This document shows, piece by piece, positions 16,017-24,273 of a stretch of DNA of 48,399 nucleotides. The notes beneath the pieces are model-generated. The model saw only the letters and a list, made by a program, of their open reading frames with translations. It did no database searches and had not been told where the DNA came from. Position numbers and translations under genes: made by a program. Each line of letters opens with the position of its first letter. Position 1 is the stretch's first letter. The stretch lies in assembly GCA_964490005.1 (NCBI GenBank), contig CAZBBB010000013.1, positions 1 through 48,399 of the forward strand. The letters run 5' to 3'. The stretch is from CAZBBB01 sp964490005 (GTDB taxonomy: Bacteria > Planctomycetota > B15-G4).

Positions 16017-18206
16017 ATGCCCGCCCTGCTGCTCGCGCTGCTGCTCTCGATGCCCGCGCTGCACAGCCCGCACGACGTGATCGAGGCCGCGGTCATCTCG
16101 CCCGACTTCGCGCGCGATCGCACGCTGTTCGTGAGCGTCTCGCGCTTCAACCTGCTGCTGCGCTCGACCGACGCCGGCGAGAGCTTCGTCCCCGTGCACG
16201 CCGGGCTCGACACGAGCTTCGTGCTGGCGCTCGCCATCTCGCCCGACTTCGCCGTCGACCGCACGCTGTGGTGCTTCGAGATCAACGGCCTGTACAAGAG
16301 CACCGACGCCGGCGAGCGCTGGGAGCGGCTGGCCACGCCCGACGCGCTGCGCGAGATCTCGGCGCTTGCCGTGCTGCGCGGCGGGCCGCAGCACGGCACG
16401 CTGCTGGCCGGCACGCGCCGGCACGGCCTGTGGGCCTCGGCCGACGGCGGCACGCACTGGCGCCGCACGGCGCTGGCCGACGGCGCGCCGGTGCTCGCGC
16501 TCGACGCCGCGCACGGCGAGCAGTTGCTGGCGCTCACGGGCGCCGGGCTGTGGGTCTCGGGCGATGCCGGCGACGCCTTCCGGCAGATCGCGCTGCCCGA
16601 AGGGCTCGCCGCGCAGCACCTGACGGCGGCGCCCGGCGTGCTCGCGGGCGGGCCGCTGTGGATCGCCACGCGCAACGACGGCGTCTGGCGCGGCCGCGCG
16701 CTCGGCGCCGACTGGGCGCGCGAGGGCGAGGAACTCGCCGGCCTCGACGTGCTGCACGTCGCACGCGCCGACGCGGCCGACGGCACGTCGACGCTCTACG
16801 CCGCGAGCGCCGACCGCGGCCTGCTCGTGCGCCGCGGCGCCGATCCCTGGCGCGCCAACCCCGACGGACTGCGCGAACCCACCCACCAGACCCGGCGCCA
16901 CGCGCTGGCGACGCTCGTCTCTCCCGACTGGGCCAAGGACCGCACCGTCTTCGCGGTCATGTACGAGGGCCTGCACGTGAGCACGAGCGCCGGCGACGGC
17001 TGGCGCTGGCTCTCGGTGCTGCCGCCGACGATCGTCCGCAACCTGGCCCTCTCGCCCGACTTCGCGCGCGACGGCACGCTGTGCGTCGCGAGCTACGGCG
17101 GCGGGCTGCTGGGCAGCCTCGACGGCGGGCAGACGCTCGCGCCGCTCGCGAGCGGCGACTGGGCCTTCCCCGACGGACTGGCGCTGTCGCCGGACTTCAC
17201 GCGCGACCGCACGCTGATCGTCGGCGTCCCCGGCGGCGTGCTGCTCTCGCGCGACGGCGGGCGCAGCGTGCAGCGCAGCTTCGCGGCCGGGCGCGGCTTC
17301 CCGCGCATCCTGGCCTTCGCGCCCGACTGGGCCGTCAGCGGCACGGCCTTCGCCTACGTGCCCGGCGACCCCGGCGCCACGCCCAACCGCTTCGTGCGCA
17401 GCGCCGACGGCGGCGCGAGCTGGGCCGACACGAACCTGCAGATCGCCTGGGACGTCGACTTCGCCAGCGACTACGCGCGCAGCGGACGCGTCTGGGCCAC
17501 GGGCCCCGAGGGCCTGTTCGTGAGCGAGGACCGCGGCGCGAGCTTCACGCGGCTGGCGAGTTCGCCCGAGGTCGGCCTGGTCTACCTGTCGGTGGCGCGC
17601 GGCGCCGAAGGGCAGCCCGACATCCTCGCGGCGGCGAGCCGCGCGGGGGCCGTGCTGCTCTCGCGCGACGGCGGCGCGAGCTGGCGCACCGCGCTGGAGG
17701 GCGAGGGCACGCCGCGCGCGGTCTACGTCGAGCTGTCGCCCGACTTCGCGCGCGACGGGCTGGCCTTTCTCGGCCCGAGCAACGACGGCGTCTGGCTCAC
17801 GCGCGACGGCGGCGAGAGCTGGGAGCGCACGCAGGGCGGCCCGCGGGTCGTGCTGGCGCTGGCGATCTCGCCGACCTTCGCCGACGACCGCGCGCTGCTC
17901 GCGGGCGGTTTCGACGGCCCGTGGCTCTCGGTCGACGCCGGCGCGCACTGGCGCCGCCTCGACCTGCCCCTGCCCGAGAGCGCGCCGACGTCGCGCGAGC
18001 CCGGAGAATTGGCCCCGGCGCCCTACCCGCGCGTCGGCCCGCCCTTCGAGGCTGCTCCGCCGACTTCGACCACGCCCGCCGCAGACCCGACGACCGCACC
18101 CGTCGATGCGCCGTCTTCGAGCGCGCCGCTCCCGATCTCGACCTTCGTGCTGTTCGCCGTGATCGGCATCGCGCTCTTCAGCTGGCTGCTCCGCCCCCGC
18201 ACCTGA
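16017..18206 (+). CDS. BNR/Asp-box (Ycf48-like) multi-propeller protein with C-terminal membrane anchor
   Basis: Exported repeat protein, 729 aa, function unknown. A short N-terminal hydrophobic signal (PALLLALLLSMPAL) is followed by about nine repeats. In each, a block like SPDFARDRTLFVS alternates with an Asp-box such as LLRSTDAGESF, LYKSTDAGERW, FVRSADGGASW or VWLTRDGGESW; about twelve Asp-boxes are visible. This is the architecture of photosystem-II-assembly-factor-like and sialidase-type propellers, but no sialidase active-site set was recognised. After about residue 660 comes a Pro/Thr/Ser linker, then a single hydrophobic helix (TFVLFAVIGIALFSWLL) and the basic end RPRT. The propellers are therefore probably displayed on the outside and held by the C-terminus. 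Confidence 0.82.
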   Translation: MPALLLALLLSMPALHSPHDVIEAAVISPDFARDRTLFVSVSRFNLLLRSTDAGESFVPVHAGLDTSFVLALAISPDFAVDRTLWCFEINGLYKSTDAGERWERLATPDALREISALAVLRGGPQHGTLLAGTRRHGLWASADGGTHWRRTALADGAPVLALDAAHGEQLLALTGAGLWVSGDAGDAFRQIALPEGLAAQHLTAAPGVLAGGPLWIATRNDGVWRGRALGADWAREGEELAGLDVLHVARADAADGTSTLYAASADRGLLVRRGADPWRANPDGLREPTHQTRRHALATLVSPDWAKDRTVFAVMYEGLHVSTSAGDGWRWLSVLPPTIVRNLALSPDFARDGTLCVASYGGGLLGSLDGGQTLAPLASGDWAFPDGLALSPDFTRDRTLIVGVPGGVLLSRDGGRSVQRSFAAGRGFPRILAFAPDWAVSGTAFAYVPGDPGATPNRFVRSADGGASWADTNLQIAWDVDFASDYARSGRVWATGPEGLFVSEDRGASFTRLASSPEVGLVYLSVARGAEGQPDILAAASRAGAVLLSRDGGASWRTALEGEGTPRAVYVELSPDFARDGLAFLGPSNDGVWLTRDGGESWERTQGGPRVVLALAISPTFADDRALLAGGFDGPWLSVDAGAHWRRLDLPLPESAPTSREPGELAPAPYPRVGPPFEAAPPTSTTPAADPTTAPVDAPSSSAPLPISTFVLFAVIGIALFSWLLRPRT

Positions 18207-18260
18207 CCTGCCGCGGCAAGCCTCGCGCCCGCTCCGCCCCCCCGCGCCCTGCCCCCCCGG

Positions 18261-18346
18261 CACGTTCCTCGGCGGCGCGGCCGAGGGCCTGCGAGCCGGA
18301 GGCGTCACGTGGCCGGAGGCGAGCAGGCCCACGAGCCAGCCGCCGC
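18261..18346. repeat. 86-bp direct repeat, copy 1
   Basis: This copy differs from the copy at 18362-18447 at two positions. It contains an internal inverted repeat (GGGCCTGC at 18285-18292 with GCAGGCCC at 18323-18330). It lies in the 258-nt gap between two convergent genes, which otherwise shows nothing. Confidence 0.9.
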
Positions 18347-18361
18347 CCCCGCTCCAAGGCG

Positions 18362-18447
18362 CACGTTCCTCGGCGGCGCGGCCGAGGGCCTGCGAGCCGA
18401 AGGCGTCACGTGGCCGGAGGCGAGCAGGCCCTCGAGCCAGCCGCCGC
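18362..18447. repeat. 86-bp direct repeat, copy 2
   Basis: Second copy, 101 nt downstream of the first, 84 of 86 bases identical. The G/A and A/T differences leave the outer inverted repeat intact. It ends 17 nt before the stop codon of the M48 protease gene. Confidence 0.9.
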
Positions 18448-18464
18448 GGCCGACGTGCCGCCCC

Positions 18465-19256
18465 CTACCTCCCGGCCTTCTTCGCCGCCTTGTACAGCTC
18501 GAGGGCCTCGGGCATGACCTCCTTGAGGCGGGCGATGCGCGTCGTCTCGCTGGGGTGCGTGCTCATGAACTCGAGCGGCGCGGGGCCGGTCTTGCCCGCC
18601 GCCATGCGCTCCCACAGGCCGATCGCGGCCTGCGGGTCGTAGCCGGCGTCGGCCGAGAGCAGCAGGCCCAGATGATCGGCCTCCGACTCGTGCGCGCGGC
18701 TGAAGGGCAGCACGGCACCCAGCGTGCCGATGCCGACGAGCGCCTGCAGGATCTCGTCGCGCTCGCCGGCGGGCAGGTCGCCGAGCTGCGTGTCGGCCGC
18801 CATCAGCCCCGCCTGGAAGACCAGGTCGTGGCTCATGCGCTCGGCGCCGTGGCGCGCGACGGCGTGCGCGACCTCGTGGCCGACGACGACGGCCAGGCCC
18901 GCCTCGTCCTGCGTGATCGGCAGCAGGCCGGTGTAGACGGCCATCTTGCCGCCGGGCAGCGCCCAGGCGTTGGCCGTCTGCGGGTCGTCGAGCAGCGAGA
19001 TCTCCCAGCTGAACAACTCGCTGCGCTCGGGGAACATGCGCAGCGCCGCCTCGCCGATGCGCTGCCCGACGCGCTTGACCATCTCGGCCTGCGGCCCCTT
19101 GGCGACCGGCTTGGCCTCGGTGAGCGCCTGCTGGTAGGCCTGCGCGCCCAGCGACAGCTCGACCACCTGCGGCACGACGATGAACTGGCTGCGCTCGGTG
19201 CCGGGCACGGTCAGGCAGGCGGCGAGCAGCAGGGGCAGCAGGAGCAGGCGCTTCAT
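18465..19256 (-). CDS. M48 family metalloprotease, lipoprotein
   Basis: Zinc metallopeptidase related to LoiP/YcaL/BepA-type periplasmic proteases, 263 aa, likely in outer-membrane quality control. The start at 19256 puts a lipoprotein signal at the N-terminus (LLLLPLLLAAC, lipidated C14). Zinc ligands are visible as HEVAH (H127, E128, H131) and E190 in the ESEAD motif. Conserved NAWALPGGKMAVYTGLL precedes the active site, and the family motif STHPSETTRIARLKE is near the end. A GGAG ribosome-binding site lies just upstream. The gene is convergent with the BNR protein gene across the repeat pair and divergent from the small Cys-rich gene. Confidence 0.92.
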   Translation of the reverse strand: MKRLLLLPLLLAACLTVPGTERSQFIVVPQVVELSLGAQAYQQALTEAKPVAKGPQAEMVKRVGQRIGEAALRMFPERSELFSWEISLLDDPQTANAWALPGGKMAVYTGLLPITQDEAGLAVVVGHEVAHAVARHGAERMSHDLVFQAGLMAADTQLGDLPAGERDEILQALVGIGTLGAVLPFSRAHESEADHLGLLLSADAGYDPQAAIGLWERMAAGKTGPAPLEFMSTHPSETTRIARLKEVMPEALELYKAAKKAGR

Positions 19257-19325
19257 CGGGCATCTCCGGACGGAACGGTCACGACGCCCAGTGTCGCGCC
19301 GGCGGCCCCCGCCCGACAAGCACGC

Positions 19326-19331
19326 TATGCT
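19326..19331 (+). promoter_or_regulatory. Putative -10 box for the small Cys-rich protein
   Basis: TATGCT ends ten nt before the ATG at 19342, predicting a leader of a few nt. No ribosome-binding site is visible. Confidence 0.4.
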
Positions 19332-19341
19332 GTGCGCTTCC

Positions 19342-19608
19342 ATGAAGAACGCCTCCTCACGACCGCCGCGCGCCGAGCTGCTCGCCCACCCGCGCTTCCC
19401 CGAGGCGCTCGCCCGCGCCCTGCGCAAGTTCGGCATGGAGGACTGGTTCGACGAGCCGGTGCGCAAGCTCGTCTCGGGCGAGACCGACCCGCGCTCGGTG
19501 ATCTGCTGCAACTCGGGCTGCCACCCCTGCGCCAAGGACTATCTCGGCGCGGCCGAACACGTCGTGCGCGAACTCACGAAGAAGAAGAAGCGCTTCTGGT
19601 TCTTCTAG
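19342..19608 (+). CDS. Small Cys-rich protein, unknown function
   Basis: An 88-aa cytoplasmic protein that I do not recognise. The striking feature is the cluster VICCNSGCHPCAKDY with cysteines at 55, 56, 60 and 63 plus H61, which could bind zinc or an iron-sulfur cluster. The protein ends with a basic-aromatic tail (KKKKRFWFF). Coding-like codon use and a -10 box just upstream support a real gene. An alternative in-frame ATG at 19327 overlaps the -10 box and is less likely. Its stop shares a CTAG with the stop of the convergent Aas-type gene. Confidence 0.7.
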   Translation: MKNASSRPPRAELLAHPRFPEALARALRKFGMEDWFDEPVRKLVSGETDPRSVICCNSGCHPCAKDYLGAAEHVVRELTKKKKRFWFF

Positions 19609-22600
19609 GCCCGCTGCGCGGGCGGCGCGCGCCGCTCGAGCGCTGCGAAGTCGACCGTGCCGGTCGGCAGCAGCGGGATCTCGTCGACCGCGATGAAGTC
19701 CTCCACGCGCGGCAGCCAGGCCGGCGGCAGGCCGCTGGCCGACAGTGACTGCAGCACGCGCTCGGGATCGAGCCGGCCGTCGGCGTAGTAGACCTTCAGC
19801 CGCGCCGAGGGGCCCTCGCCGCCGCCGGTGACGACCACCTGCCCGTCGGGGCGGCCCGTCTGCCAGGCGATGGCGTCCTCGAGTTCGGCGTGGCTCACGA
19901 TCTCGCCGTCGATGCGCGAGCGGCGCGCGAAGCGGCCGGTGAGCGTGACGAAACCCTCGTCGTCGATGCTGGCGCGGTCGCCCGTCGCGTACCAACCCTC
20001 GCGCAGCACGGCCGCCTGCCGCACCGGGTCGTCGAGATAGCCCTGCATCACCGAGGGGCCGCGCACGCGCAGCAGGCCGTCGGTGCCCGCCGGACAGGGT
20101 TCGCCGCTCACCGGATCGACGACCTCGACCGCCAGGCCCGGCACCGGGTGCCCCACCGAACCCTCGCGCGCCCCGCGCTGGAACACGCCCGGCGCGCGCA
20201 CGTCGGGCGTGTTGAGCGCGACGATCGAGGCGCACTCGGTCGCGGCGTAGGCCTCGTAGGGCGGCAGGCCGAAGCGCTCGTTGAAGGCGGCGCGCAGCAC
20301 GGGTTGCAGCTTCTCGCCCGCGCTGAACACGAGGCGCAGGCTGCCGAAGCGGTCGGGACGCACGCCGTGCACGTAGCGGTCGAGCAGGCGCGGCGTGGCG
20401 AGCATCACGCTGGCCTCGTGGTGCGCGACGGCGTCGCCCACGGCGCGCGCGTCGAGCGGATCGGACACGAAGACCACGCCGGCCTGGCCCAGCAGCGGCA
20501 TCCAGAACATGGGCGCGAAGCCGGCCGCCTGGAACAGCGGCAGCAGCGCCAGGATGCGGTCGTCCTCGCGCAGCCCGAGGACCTGCTCGGCGCCCTGCAC
20601 GGCGGCCAGCACGTTGTGGTGGCTGAGCACGACGCCCTTGGGCGTGCCGGTGCTGCCGGCCGAGAAGATCACCGTCGCCACGCCGTCCATGTCGTGGCGC
20701 TCGCCGCGCACGGCCAGCGCCTCGGCCGCGTTGTCGGGCAGCAGCACGTTGAGCAGCCGCCAGAGCCGCGCCGAACGGGCGAGGCGCGCGCGGTCGAGCC
20801 CGTCGAGGTCGAGGCGGCCGCGCGCGGCGCCCGGCACGGCGTGCCGGGGGGCCGAGCCGCGCACGAGCACGGTCTCGATGCCGGCGCGCGCGAGCGTCTC
20901 TCCCAGCCGGTCGGGCGGCAGGGTCGTGTTCAGCGGCACGGGGACGCGCCCGGCGTACATCACGGCCAGCAGCGCGATGGCCGCATCGATGCCGTGCGGC
21001 AGCAGCAGGCCGACGTGCCGCGCCGTGCCGAGCCGGGGCGCGATCGCGTCGCGCAGCGCGAGGGCCTGCGCGATGGCCGCGCCGCGCGAGAGCGGCCGCC
21101 GGCCGTCCTCGAACAGGGCGGCGCGCGTGCCGCGCCGGTGCTTGTGCAGCAGCGCCACGTGCAGCGGACGGCGCCCGAGGCGGCGCACGCTCCAGGCCTC
21201 GCTGGCGAGGCGTTGCAGCGAGGTGCGGATCTGCCAGGGTTCGGCGCGGTCGGGCAGCGGCTCGCCGAAGGCCACCGTCACGGGGTAGGGAATGCGCCGC
21301 GGCAGCTTGCGGAACAGCCGCCCGCCCTCGTGGCTGAACACCGAGCCCCACAGGCCGTCGAGATAGACCGGGATGATCGGGATGCCGCGGCCCTGCACGA
21401 TGCGCTGATAGCCGCGCCGCACGCCGCCGAGGTGCCCCGTGCGCGTGACCGAACCCTCCACGAAGATGACCACCACGTGGCCCTCCTGCAGGCGCCGGCC
21501 GGCGGCCTCGATCGAGGCGGCGACCACGTCGGGCGGGTCCTTCGAGCTGAGCGGCATGCAGCCGGTGACCTTGAACATCCAGCTCACGGGCCACCACTCG
21601 TAGTACTCGCGGTAGATCAGGAAGCTCACGCGCCGGCGCGTGCTCGCCAGGATCACGAGCCAGTCGATCCAGCTCACGTGGTTGGCCACGATGAGCGCGC
21701 CGCCGCGCTCGGGCATGCGCTCGGCGTTGAGCGTCGAGATGCGGTACAGCGAATGCGCCGCCAGCCACGCGATGAGCCGCAGGAAGGCCTCGGGCAGCGT
21801 GATCAGCGAGATGACCGTGCCGCCGGCGGTGAACAGCGCGATCGCCAGCGCCTGCATCCGGTCGTCGAGCTGCAGCTCGCCCAGCAGCCACAGCACGCCC
21901 GCCGAGAGGAACACGCCCACGAAGGACACCAGGTTGCCGAAGGCCATGAAGCGGCCCTTGGCGTTGTCCGGGGCGAGCAGCTGCAGGTTGGCGTTGAGCG
22001 GCACGATGAACAGGCCGCCGCCGAGGCCCACGAGCAGCACGCAGGGCAGCGCGAAGCCCCAGCCGGCTTCCGCGGGCAGCAGGCCGAGCACGATCAGGAA
22101 CACGCTCATGCCCAGCGCGCCGAGCGGCACGAGCCCCAGCTCGACCTTGCGTTCGCTCCAGCGCGAGGCCAGCAGGCTGCCGAGGGCGATGCCGACGACC
22201 GAGGTCGCCATGAAGGCCGACGCGGCGGCGCTGTTGGCGCCGAGCACCGACTTGGCGTAGCTGAACAGGTGCACCTGCAGCAGCGCGCCGAGCAGGTAGA
22301 AGTGGCCGATGCCCAGGATCGTGTACAGCAGCGCGCGGTCGGCGGCGATCTGCCGCCCGGTGCGCAGCAGGTCGGGCAGCGAGCGGCCCATGCTCCGGCC
22401 GGGATCGGTCGCCGCGACCCGCGGCACGCGACGCGCCGTCAGCGTGCCCGCGATGGCGACAGCGACCAGCAGCAGCGCGCCGACCTGCAGCTCGTGCTCG
22501 AACAGGTCGTACAGCGCCCCGCCCGCCACCCCGCCGAGCACGACCGCCGTGACGGTGGTCATGTTCACCGTGCCGTTGGCGCGCGACAGGTCGCGCTCGT

Positions 22601-23009
22601 CGAGCGTCTCGGGGAGATAGCCGTACTTGGCCGGGCCGAAGAAGGTGCTCTGGGCCGCCATCAGGAACAGCAGCGCGAAGAGCCAGAAGGCGCTGCCGAA
22701 CCACAGCGCCGCGCCGACGCCGGCCATGAGCGCGATCTCGGCCAACTTGGCCCGCACGAAGATCGTCGACTTGCTGACCTTGTCGGCCAGCGCGCCGGCC
22801 CAGGGCGCCAGCAGCACGAAGGGCAGGGCGAAGAGCGCCTGCGCCAGGCCCTTGAGGCGCCCCTGCAGCGCGATGTCGTCGGCGGCCGTCGCCGTGATCA
22901 GCGAGAGCAGCAGGAACTTGTAGGCGTTGTCGTTGAAGGCGCCGAGGAACTGCGTGGCCAGGTAGGCGCGGAAGCCTGCCGTCTTCAGCCCGAGTCGCGC
23001 GGCCTTCAT
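19605..23009 (-). CDS. aas: LplT-Aas type fusion: lysophospholipid MFS transporter, acyltransferase and acyl-ACP synthetase
   Basis: A 1134-aa membrane protein predicted to flip lysophospholipid inward and re-acylate it. Residues about 1-425 form an LplT-like major facilitator domain. Residues about 430-620 are a PlsC acyltransferase with the NHxxxxD motif (N443-H444, D449 in ANHVSWIDW) and a glycerol-phosphate binding block seen as VEGSVTRTG near 516. Residues about 640-1134 are an AMP-forming acyl-acyl-carrier-protein synthetase with SAGSTGTPKG near 782-792 and YATGDRASIDDEGF. In enterics LplT and Aas are separate proteins; the three-domain fusion is known in many other bacteria. Its promoter faces the amidohydrolase gene in a 41-nt palindromic gap. 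Confidence 0.93.
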   Translation of the reverse strand: MKAARLGLKTAGFRAYLATQFLGAFNDNAYKFLLLSLITATAADDIALQGRLKGLAQALFALPFVLLAPWAGALADKVSKSTIFVRAKLAEIALMAGVGAALWFGSAFWLFALLFLMAAQSTFFGPAKYGYLPETLDERDLSRANGTVNMTTVTAVVLGGVAGGALYDLFEHELQVGALLLVAVAIAGTLTARRVPRVAATDPGRSMGRSLPDLLRTGRQIAADRALLYTILGIGHFYLLGALLQVHLFSYAKSVLGANSAAASAFMATSVVGIALGSLLASRWSERKVELGLVPLGALGMSVFLIVLGLLPAEAGWGFALPCVLLVGLGGGLFIVPLNANLQLLAPDNAKGRFMAFGNLVSFVGVFLSAGVLWLLGELQLDDRMQALAIALFTAGGTVISLITLPEAFLRLIAWLAAHSLYRISTLNAERMPERGGALIVANHVSWIDWLVILASTRRRVSFLIYREYYEWWPVSWMFKVTGCMPLSSKDPPDVVAASIEAAGRRLQEGHVVVIFVEGSVTRTGHLGGVRRGYQRIVQGRGIPIIPVYLDGLWGSVFSHEGGRLFRKLPRRIPYPVTVAFGEPLPDRAEPWQIRTSLQRLASEAWSVRRLGRRPLHVALLHKHRRGTRAALFEDGRRPLSRGAAIAQALALRDAIAPRLGTARHVGLLLPHGIDAAIALLAVMYAGRVPVPLNTTLPPDRLGETLARAGIETVLVRGSAPRHAVPGAARGRLDLDGLDRARLARSARLWRLLNVLLPDNAAEALAVRGERHDMDGVATVIFSAGSTGTPKGVVLSHHNVLAAVQGAEQVLGLREDDRILALLPLFQAAGFAPMFWMPLLGQAGVVFVSDPLDARAVGDAVAHHEASVMLATPRLLDRYVHGVRPDRFGSLRLVFSAGEKLQPVLRAAFNERFGLPPYEAYAATECASIVALNTPDVRAPGVFQRGAREGSVGHPVPGLAVEVVDPVSGEPCPAGTDGLLRVRGPSVMQGYLDDPVRQAAVLREGWYATGDRASIDDEGFVTLTGRFARRSRIDGEIVSHAELEDAIAWQTGRPDGQVVVTGGGEGPSARLKVYYADGRLDPERVLQSLSASGLPPAWLPRVEDFIAVDEIPLLPTGTVDFAALERRAPPAQRA

Positions 23010-23016
23010 CGCGCCA

Positions 23017-23022
23017 AGGATA
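23017..23022 (-). promoter_or_regulatory. Putative -10 box, leaderless, for the LplT-Aas gene
   Basis: TATCCT on the minus strand is followed by seven nt and the ATG at 23009. It is the mirror image of the box at 23038-23043 on the other strand. Confidence 0.55.
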
Positions 23023-23037
23023 GCCGCGCGCGGCTGT

Positions 23038-23043
23038 TATCCT
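23038..23043 (+). promoter_or_regulatory. Putative -10 box, leaderless, for the amidohydrolase gene
   Basis: TATCCT followed by exactly seven nt and the ATG at 23051, with no room for a ribosome-binding site. The palindrome GCCGCGCGCGGC (23023-23034) separates it from the opposite -10 box. Confidence 0.55.
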
Positions 23044-23050
23044 GCGCGCC

Positions 23051-23947
23051 ATGACGATCCACGACGCCCACACGCACCTCTTCTCGCGCCCGTTCTTCGA
23101 CGGGCTCGCCGCGCAGTCGCCCACCGGGGCCACGCCCAAGCAGGTCGCCGCGAAGGCCGGCCTGGAACTGCCCCCGGTCGACATCGCCGCCCATGCGGCG
23201 GCCTGGGTCGCGCAACTCGACCGGCACGGCGTGGCGCGCGCGGTGAGCTTCGCCAGCCTGCCGGGCGAGGCGCCGGCGGTGGCCGCAGCCGCCCGGGCCA
23301 GCGGCGGGCGGCTGATCCCCTACACGCTCGTGAACCCCAAAGCGCCCGACGCGCCGGCCTTCGTGGCGCGGGCCTTCGGCGAACTCGGCATGCGCGGCGT
23401 GCTGACCTTTCCGGCCATGCACCACTTCCTGGTCTCCGACGACTGCATGGTGCCGGTGCTCGAGGCGGCCCGCGCGGCGCGGGCGCCGGTCATCGTGCAC
23501 TGCGGCGCGCTGCGCGTGAAGCTGCGCGACCTGTTCGGCCTGCCGCGGCCCTTCGACCTGTCCTTCGCGCACCCGCTCCAGATCGTCACCGCGGCCAACC
23601 GCTTCCGCGACGTGAACTTCGTCGTGCCGCACTTCGGCGGCGGCCTGCTGCACGAGACGCTGCTGCTCGGCCTGCAGTGCGAGAACGTGTTCGTCGACAC
23701 CAGTTCGAGCAACGACTGGATGGCGGCCGTGCCGGGCGTCGCGGGGCTCGCCGACGTGTTCCGCCGTGCGCTGGCGGTGTTCGGCGCCGAGCGCATCCTG
23801 TTCGGCACCGACAGCTCGACCTTCCCGCGCGGCTGGCGCGCCGACATCCTGGCCGCGCAACGGCGCGCGCTGGAAGAGGCCGGCGCGAAGGCCGCGCAGG
23901 TCGACCGGATCCTGGGCGGCAACCTGGCGGCGCTGCTGCCGGCCTGA
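23051..23947 (+). CDS. Amidohydrolase family (amidohydro_2) TIM-barrel protein
   Basis: Predicted metal-dependent hydrolase or decarboxylase of the amidohydrolase-2 (ACMSD-like) group, 298 aa, cytoplasmic. The N-terminal HxH is H7-x-H9 in IHDAHTHLF. Further likely ligands are the histidine in VIVHCGAL, the histidine in VVPHFGGG and the aspartate in ILFGTDSST near the end of the barrel. The C-terminal ILGGNLAALL is the usual family ending. The substrate is unknown. It is divergent from the LplT-Aas gene, which alone does not argue for a shared pathway. Confidence 0.88.
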   Translation: MTIHDAHTHLFSRPFFDGLAAQSPTGATPKQVAAKAGLELPPVDIAAHAAAWVAQLDRHGVARAVSFASLPGEAPAVAAAARASGGRLIPYTLVNPKAPDAPAFVARAFGELGMRGVLTFPAMHHFLVSDDCMVPVLEAARAARAPVIVHCGALRVKLRDLFGLPRPFDLSFAHPLQIVTAANRFRDVNFVVPHFGGGLLHETLLLGLQCENVFVDTSSSNDWMAAVPGVAGLADVFRRALAVFGAERILFGTDSSTFPRGWRADILAAQRRALEEAGAKAAQVDRILGGNLAALLPA

Positions 23948-23969
23948 AGGAATTCTTTCGGTCCTTCGG
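23944..23969 (+). terminator. Weak hairpin after the amidohydrolase stop
   Basis: CTGAAGGA pairs with TCCTTCGG (one G-T pair) around a ten-nt loop, starting on the stop codon. There is no T-run after it, so terminator activity is doubtful. Confidence 0.3.
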
Positions 23970-24273
23970 CCCGCTCATGGATCGTGCGGGTCGGGCCGCA
24001 TGGATTTCACGGGGCCGCGGCGGGCGCGCGGCGCGTCGCTCGGCGACCGGCACGCTTTCGGCGTCCTTCGCGCCGCGCCGACGGAGCCGCGTCGCGCCGA
24101 GCCGCGCATAGGGATCATGCGCGGCGACGCGCAGCGCAGCGGCGGGCCGCGATGCGCCGCCGGAACGGCGCGCCTGCGGCCTTCCGCTCGTGCCGATGCC
24201 TGCTATGGTTCCGCGACTCGCCGCTGCCGGCGCACTCCGCGCCGCGCGCGCTCCCCGTTCTCCCGGTGACCCC
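23970..24273 (+). other. Intergenic stretch before the permease gene
   Basis: The gap of about 326 nt between the amidohydrolase and permease genes holds no supported gene. The only signal seen, apart from the hairpin at its start, is TATGGT at 24204-24209, a possible -10 box leaving a leader of about 58 nt. Several G/C-rich palindromic bits are present but no repeat family or long stem was found. Confidence 0.4.

Noticed and set aside
11853..18332. A 2159-codon open frame on the minus strand
   Set aside because: It is antisense to three well-recognised genes. Long open antisense frames are expected at this GC content, and the translation is Arg/Ala/Gly-rich without domains.
18261..18447. 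The two direct repeats as a CRISPR array
   Set aside because: Only two units of 86 bp with a 15-nt gap, no unique spacers and no cas genes.
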